NCBI GenBank assembly: GCA_014529385.2 | Contig: CM043971.1 | Span: 94,899,840-94,963,839 of the forward strand | DNA from: Adiantum capillus-veneris | Taxonomy: Eukaryota; Streptophyta; Polypodiopsida; Polypodiales; Pteridaceae | Reading direction: 5' to 3' | Length of the DNA: 64,000 nucleotides | Shown here: piece by piece, positions 58,711 to 64,000 of the stretch | Numbering within the stretch: position 1 is the stretch's first letter | Layout: each line of letters opens with the position of its first letter | Position numbers and translations under genes: made by a program | Notes under the pieces: generated by a model | Told to the model about the DNA's origin: nothing | Seen by the model: the letters and a program-made list of their open reading frames with translations, nothing else | Databases searched by the model: none

Positions 58711-60550
58711 GAGGCTTTTAAGGCAGCGTGGCTAGTCAGCAGTGTATTGCAATCGACTCTCTTCATTCTCAGCATAGTCTCAAATATGTCAGCATTTCTC
58801 ACAGCCTCTGCCTTGACTGCCTATTCTCTATTTCAAGCTTTGAACACTTTACTTCTAATGTTTGAATTGTTCGGGCTGACTGGTTTTCAAGAATACTATG
58901 CCGCAAAGATTGTGCTCCTATATCCTGCTTCAATTTTTGAACTTGATACTGGCTGTTTTCCAGTTCTTCTTTTAGCTTAGATATTATCAAGTGGAAGCTG
59001 AGGCATCCATCATTTGTCCCAAAGAATTGACAATTGCATTCCATGATGACTGGATAAGCATTGTGCAACCATCCATTATCGTTGCTGTGTCAGAGGAAAC
59101 TGGCTCATAAATCGTAACAGGAGCCATGTATGGTAATGTGGCAAAGTCAGGTTTTTGAAGAATCAGTTGTCCTTTGAGAGGGTGATTTTGTAATTGCTGC
59201 AGTCTGCCCTTTTTGGTTAAGGATAAAGCCAATTCACTGAAAGGAATAGAAATTTTGCTAGCCGCGGACTAGCAGGTCCTAGACCTTTTCCTTTGTCAGT
59301 ATGAACTGCCAGCTGATCAGCACCGGTCCTTTCTTGCTGGTCTTTTCCAGCAATAGTGTTTGTTGGAGTCGGCTCTGCTTGTTGGCTGGTTCCAACAGTA
59401 ATCCGTACTAGAGTCTATTCTTTAGGTGTTGCTAAAGTCTGGCCCGCTAAAAGTTTTGTAGTAGGTAAAGACTTAACCTGACTTTATAGTTGCTTTAAGA
59501 AAGTACTGCTTTTGGCCAATGTAGCCTTTGGTTTCTTTGAACTACTACTTACCACCTATGTAGCCTTCCTCTTTTGTCCAATTAAAGCCAACTGAGTACC
59601 TGGAACCTCTTCATCTGAAGAAAGCTCAACATTGTTAGATTCTAGAATGGGCTTCTGACTCCAAGCCATCCGTACCTGATAATGGACATCTAGAGAAGTT
59701 ACCCAATAAAGAAATTTCCAGACATACCAAGCTTTGAAAGCATTCTGAGATTTCAACTTGGAAATCTGTTGGAGCACATTATGAGACAAAATATGACATA
59801 AGTTGATCGGAGTTGTAGCACCTAATCTTTTTGCAAGCAGCATAGAAAACATCTTTTCTGACACATATGTGGGGTTATTTTTCAGACTAACTGCTTCAGC
59901 CACAAACCTGTAAGCTACGGGGACGTCTAGACCTGCTATACTGGAACCCCTTGTGCACTAGCCTTTCATTTTTTCTTGGCTACTTCATCTTCCCTGAGAG
60001 CTGAACTTATCCGTTTTGCAGTTGTTGTGGTTGGTTTGGGCATTTTGAAATCATAAGAAATGCTATCATACCATTGACTACAACACTGCCATCTTCGGCA
60101 TTGAAGGAATCAAGAACCTGCTTGATTATAGCCGTTTCAAAATCTATTCTTGTGGCTTGCACTACTACATCCAAATCCCACAGTTGCTCACAGCAACGCT
60201 TCGGCTTACTCAGTAAAAACATACCATTGTATCTTGCTATGGGGAAGAAGTGGTAGGGAAGCTTTAAGAGCGGTGATGACTGCCGAAGTTTCGTCTATGG
60301 TATCTTGCATCTTCTCTGACATTTTCCTTCTACCCATGCATTGTGAGGGCAATAAATTTGTAGAGGAAGAAGAATTACTTGGATAGTCAAAGCCATAGCA
60401 AGGTGTGTCTGGTAAGGATAAACAGTGATCGTCAAATGCTTTGGATGAGGAAGTTTGTGGTTGTAGTGAAGAAGCCTTAGAGCTTGGTGATGGTGAGTGT
60501 GTAACAGCAGGCAAGTGTAGCGCAGGAGATTTATGAGGAAGAATGCCCAT
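57600..60550 (-). pseudogene. Large auxiliary ORF downstream of integrase
   Basis: A run of minus-strand frames with coding character follows the integrase: MGILPHKSPALHLPAVTHSP (60206-60550), IDFETAIIKQVLDSFNAEDG (60007-60222), VSEKMFSMLLAKRLGATTPI (59556-59903), a coiled coil ISKLKEELENSQYQVQKLKQ (58799-59068), a Ser/Pro-rich part and RVPEWALNFDDKIVNPH (57898-58275), then KEVRNQLKEVLL and TTLQRLFQLVRVTRK to 57600. The middle part resembles plant-mobile/putative-transposon domains seen as extra ORFs in some plant gypsy elements, by eye only. A (TA)n tract sits inside it at 58662-58706. Many stops; function unknown. Confidence 0.4.
58662..58706. repeat. (TA)n microsatellite
   Basis: An uninterrupted TA run of about 45 bp that splits the auxiliary ORF just below its coiled-coil part. 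Confidence 0.95.
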
Positions 60551-60778
60551 GCGCCTAGCTGTTATACGCGTTCATGCCATAAAAGCTTCACTACTTAAAG
60601 TTCCTAGAGTTTTGTGCACTGCTGACGACATGGCATACATACATTGGCTAATACTCCCCATATTTCTTATAATGATTATCACAGGCAGTCCCACTGGCCC
60701 TTTTCCCCATAAAAACTGATACTGGCTCTGACACATTACTGATTCTGCTACTTACATGGTTTTGTCGTGCTAAGACTT

Positions 60779-62011
60779 TTATGACCCCTTAACTGGCTCT
60801 CGTACTGGTTGTACATGAAAAAGGTTTAGAATAGATGAGTCTGAATTTTCTTGGCCATCAGTTCCCAGAATTCCAGTATCTTCTTCCCTAGAAGTATCTT
60901 TTTCATTCGAATAATATATCTTGATCTTGACCCCATTATAAACACGTAGCAACAGTAATCCAGATAAATCTTTCAACCTTACTGTGCCATTGGAAAACAC
61001 CCAATTGACTTCATATGGACCAGCCCAAGCTATCTTTAAGTTTGGTTTCTTAAAACTCCCTAACTTTGATTCGTTTGTCATGCCAATGTTTTCTTCTTTG
61101 CTGAAACATTTCTTGTTCCAGCATAGCACGTTGCCTTAACTCATCCAGCTGTGCTAATTCCTCCAGTCTATTTTTAAGATTGTGATTGAAATCCAATCCA
61201 TACTCTACCGCCATTCTGAGACTGGGAATCACAAATTCCATAGGCAATACAACTTCAGTACCATATACCATTTGGAACAATGTTAGTCCAATAGTAACTT
61301 TATAAGCTATCTTATAGGCCCATAGAGCAGTCTAGAGTTTAAGATCCCACTGGTGTGGCTCCTTCTGCACAATATTGGTAAGAATGGTCTTGATGGTTTT
61401 ATTACTGCTCTCTGCTTGCCCATTGCACCTGGGATAATATGGCATTGATTTCTTGTGCTTGACTGAGAGCACTTCCATCAGAATATCCATACTATCATTA
61501 ATAAAGTGCGTCCCTTGATTAGACACAATCTTCACAGGAAATCCATATCGACAGATTATATTTTCAAATAGGAATACAACAGTGGACTTTGTGGCGTTGT
61601 CTGGAAGAGCCTTAGTCTCCACCCATTTGGTGACATAACAAGTGGCCATCAATATATACCGGTTCTTCCTTGGAGTGATTTTTTTGAATGGACCCATGAA
61701 ATCCAGACCCCATTTCATAAATAATCCCAAGGGTTAATGCACTAGAGTAAGAGGAGTCATATCAGCTACTGTTGGTCTGCCCATCCTCTAGCATATATCA
61801 CATGTTTTGCAAAAGCTTCTAACATCAGATATTAGAGTTTGCCACCACAATCCAACCTGCAAAATCTTCTTGTAAGCAATATCAATGGAGAAATGTCCTC
61901 CAAAATCCCCATCATGTGCCTCAGAAATAACTTGCTATCTCCCTTCCATTGGCACACACCTTTGAAGAACCCCATCTACCCCCAATCTATATAGAAATCC
62001 TCCTATGATGG
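60779..62011 (-). pseudogene. Ty3/gypsy integrase (57-64 kb element)
   Basis: Zinc finger SEAHDGDFGGHFSIDIAYKK ... FCKTCDICQRMG (61785-61955); core WGLDFMGPFKKI, GFPVKIVSNQGTHFIND and YYPRCNGQAESSNKTIKT (61332-61730); then ALWAYKIAYK, FQMVYGTEVVLPMEFVIPSL, LDELRQRAMLEQEMFQQRRK and AWAGPYEVNWVFSNGTVRLK (GPY/F). The second catalytic Asp is replaced by Asn (SNQG for SDQG), and stops occur near 61733 and 61325. The N-terminal side breaks off at 62011, where an LTR-like repeat begins. The auxiliary ORF follows on the 3' side. Confidence 0.88.
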
Positions 62012-63540
62012 TGTAACATTTAATGGCCTAATAACTTGTGTGTAGCGGAAATGAGCATGAACATAGTGGGCATTTCATTAGAATAGATTCCTAATGAGAA
62101 TTACAAGAGTGCTTGGGTGGAGAGAGCAACAACAAGCATAACAACTAGTTAGATAGCATCAACAATACTTTCAAAAGAGAGAGGAATTAAGCTATTGACA
62201 ACATTTGAGGACCGGATTTGCATGGAGCCGGTCCCCCCTCCAAAAGGCTTTGTATTATGGTTTCTCCCATCAAGAGAGACATTGTACAATACAATTCTTT
62301 GTGTTCCTTCAATACTAGCTAGTGCAATGAAGATGAAAGCTTCATGCACTAGGCAAAACACTTAGCAAACACAACTTGAATTATCCCCGTTCTCATACCC
62401 AAGACCTCACACACCTTCGAAGATGGTGAGAGCTAGCAGGGTATGAGAGTAGATTGAGAGGAAGAAGGAGTATCTTACGAGAAAGATGTACATCTCCTCA
62501 CATAATCACTCATATTAGCATAGCTTACTTAGTAATTATCTTGGTAGCTTGATGCATTGAAGCTTGGCTCTTGGTTGGATTTGCATCCACATGCCAAGAG
62601 AGTGTTGATGTAGGCTTCTATCTCACAAGCTTGGAGTAGGTGATGAGTTCTCCATTAAAGCTTGGGAAGAGATAGTCTTCTCTTTCTTCACACATGAGCT
62701 TGTGTGAGTGTGTGTGTGATAATGCCTTGCAAAAATCAGCCCCCTCTCTCTCTTGGGCGAGCCTTCTTGCTATTTGCTCTTGCTGAGCCCTCATTGGCTC
62801 TCCCCAAGTCAAGCCAATCACATTTAAGCAGCATAAGTGATAGCCTTTTGACATGTGTCCCCCTTTTCCCTTTTGTGAGAGCTTTAGGTAATTAAATAAT
62901 TAAACTAAACTCTCATTGGACCCCTTTGCCTCTTGGCCAATAGGAATCAGGCAAGCCATTGGGCTCCTGAATCCTCATTGGACCCCTTGGGAGACTGCCC
63001 AATAGTCTTCTAGGAGACTTAATTCTCATTGGTTCTTTTATTAAGTGTTTTTAAATTAATTAAACTAGATTTACTCTAGCCTAAATCTCATTGGTCCACC
63101 TCCAAGGCCATCCAATAGGAATTGGGCACACCTTGTGGGCATCTGGCCTAGGGAGTTGACATGTGTCCCTAATTCCCTTTGTGTAAAGGGAGCCTGTGTG
63201 TGTATGTGTGACTTTCTCTCTCATCCCCTAGAAGAAGGGCTCTCCCCCTCCCATGTAGGGATATGCAAAGACTTTTTAGTTACACACAAAGCATCCAATT
63301 TCCCCTAGGGTTGACCTTTGGACACAACCTTTGAATTTTGGAACCTTAGCATTTTGGAAGTTTTAATGGGCTGAACCTTAGGGTCTTTTTAGCCCATTGT
63401 TGCACATGGATCTTTTGCAGATGGCCCCCCCTTTGGATCCCTATTTTCCCTCCTTTGGATCCCTACTGTGGCCGGTCTGCTAGCTTAACCAATATTCTAG
63501 CTTTTTCTCCCCTGGCACTTCCCCACATTAAATGATCAGT
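62012..63540 (+). repeat. LTR-like repeat, copy B, inserted in a gypsy element
   Basis: Starts TGTAACATTTAATGGCCTA like copy A and matches it to about 63205. It may extend to 63540, where CACATTAAATGATCA nearly mirrors its start (CATTTAATG against CATTAAATG). It carries ten ATTGG/CCAAT pentamers between 62780 and 63120. It lies between integrase (to 62011) and protease (from 63568) of a minus-strand element, in place of RT and RNase H. It may be a solo LTR. Confidence 0.55.
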
Positions 63541-63567
63541 TTAATATGAGAAAATCATTTAGGAGAA

Positions 63568-63965
63568 TTAGATATTGATTATTATGACATTAAACCCCTT
63601 GAGAAAATTGGATAACTCTAATTCCTTTTGGTTGCTTTTATTTTCTTTTGTTAAAGCATTAGGTTCATTTTGAGAATCTTTAACAAAAATCATGTACACG
63701 GAAATAGAGCTCTTTATGGACTTGTTGAAAGCTGGTGTATGTACAATGGGGATGGTGTTACCCATTTCCTTAGCATCTATTTACATGTCTTTTTCCCTGA
63801 ACTTAAAGGTGATTCTCCTTTCAGGAAATTTAACATCGACAACCAGGCGGTCAAACCATGGTGCCCATAGGATTACATCCTCATGCTTGAGAGGAGAGAT
63901 AAAGAAGTCCTCTTTGACCACATAGCCTTGGACATGAAGCCTCAATTTCCCAATTGAGGGAGTGA
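63568..63965 (-). pseudogene. Retropepsin fragment (C half) of the 57-64 kb element
   Basis: The minus strand reads KLRLHVQGYVVKEDFFISPL, KHEDVILWAPWFDRLVVDVK and FPERRITFKFREKDM, then a stop, and continues MGNTIPIVHTPAFNKSIKSS. V-I-L-x-x-P-W-F corresponds to the ILG.PWL end of gypsy proteases, with the usual Gly replaced by Trp. The active-site half lies beyond the window's end. It belongs with the integrase at 60.8-62.0 kb; RT and RNase H are missing between. Confidence 0.65.
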
Positions 63966-64000
63966 CTGAAGCTTCTTGCCCCTTGAAGGCACTGTCTGCG

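Noticed and set aside
58567-58980. Plus-strand Ile/Tyr-rich ORF
   Set aside because: Runs through the (TA)n tract and is antisense to the auxiliary ORF's coiled coil.

Overview
This window is plant nuclear DNA, almost certainly from a non-seed land plant with a large, repeat-rich genome; a fern or lycophyte is my inference. The grounds are spliceosomal introns with GT..AG borders, plant Ty3/gypsy and CACTA (En/Spm) elements, several long dinucleotide microsatellites, and eroded PPR (PLS-type) fragments with the land-plant hallmark DMYAKCG-like motif. I see no rRNA, tRNA, operon or CRISPR. The window is a nest of transposable elements in different stages of decay, with at most three short stretches that may be host genes.

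Layout. 0-4 kb: degraded coding-like sequence, a dispersed repeat carrying PPR remnants, and a long (CT)n tract. 4.2-9.1 kb: a non-autonomous LTR element with gag-like coding only and an exact PPT/3' LTR junction. 9.1-13.5 kb: the 3' part of a minus-strand LTR element (LTR 9106-10027) whose surviving coding region has two retropepsin-like domains. 15.0-19.35 kb: the 3' half of a minus-strand gypsy element of the Tat type (RT, two RNases H, integrase, 3' LTR). 19.7-23.1 kb: a CACTA element with a TNP2 transposase gene that has lost its catalytic core. 23.9-29.2 kb: a complete LTR element (LTRs 486/487 bp, PBS, near-matching target duplication) without recognisable pol, like a LARD. 30.2-32.3 kb: a second CACTA end with a TNPA-like gene; its terminus interrupts an unidentified coding sequence at 32.28 kb. 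34.5-35.0 kb: a possible small host gene. 35.9-37.2 kb: a second copy of the PPR-bearing repeat. 37.2-38.5 kb: an LTR-like repeat also present at 62.0-63.2 kb. 38.6-52.0 kb: a long minus-strand gypsy element (gag, PR, RT, RH, IN) with odd domain structure and a recurring about 26-bp palindrome around it. 52.1-53.6 kb: an intron-bearing SWIM zinc-finger gene remnant. 53.8-57.25 kb: three near-identical 1,148-bp tandem units. 57.6-64.0 kb: another minus-strand gypsy element (PR, IN, large 3' auxiliary ORF) whose RT region is missing where an LTR-like repeat lies.

Most unusual observation. In the 41-50 kb element, the ORF that carries the C-terminal GPY/F part of the integrase continues without a stop into a second aspartic-protease domain (LLDSGA start, LLGQPW end), although a normal protease (DSGAG) already precedes the RT. 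A short IW(I/V)PKP motif follows. The element at 9-13.5 kb has a comparable 3'-located protease-like domain followed by the same motif, but its DSG site is destroyed. The 41-50 kb element also has two successive HHCC zinc-finger modules in front of its integrase core. Together these suggest a gypsy lineage with an undescribed gag-pol architecture.
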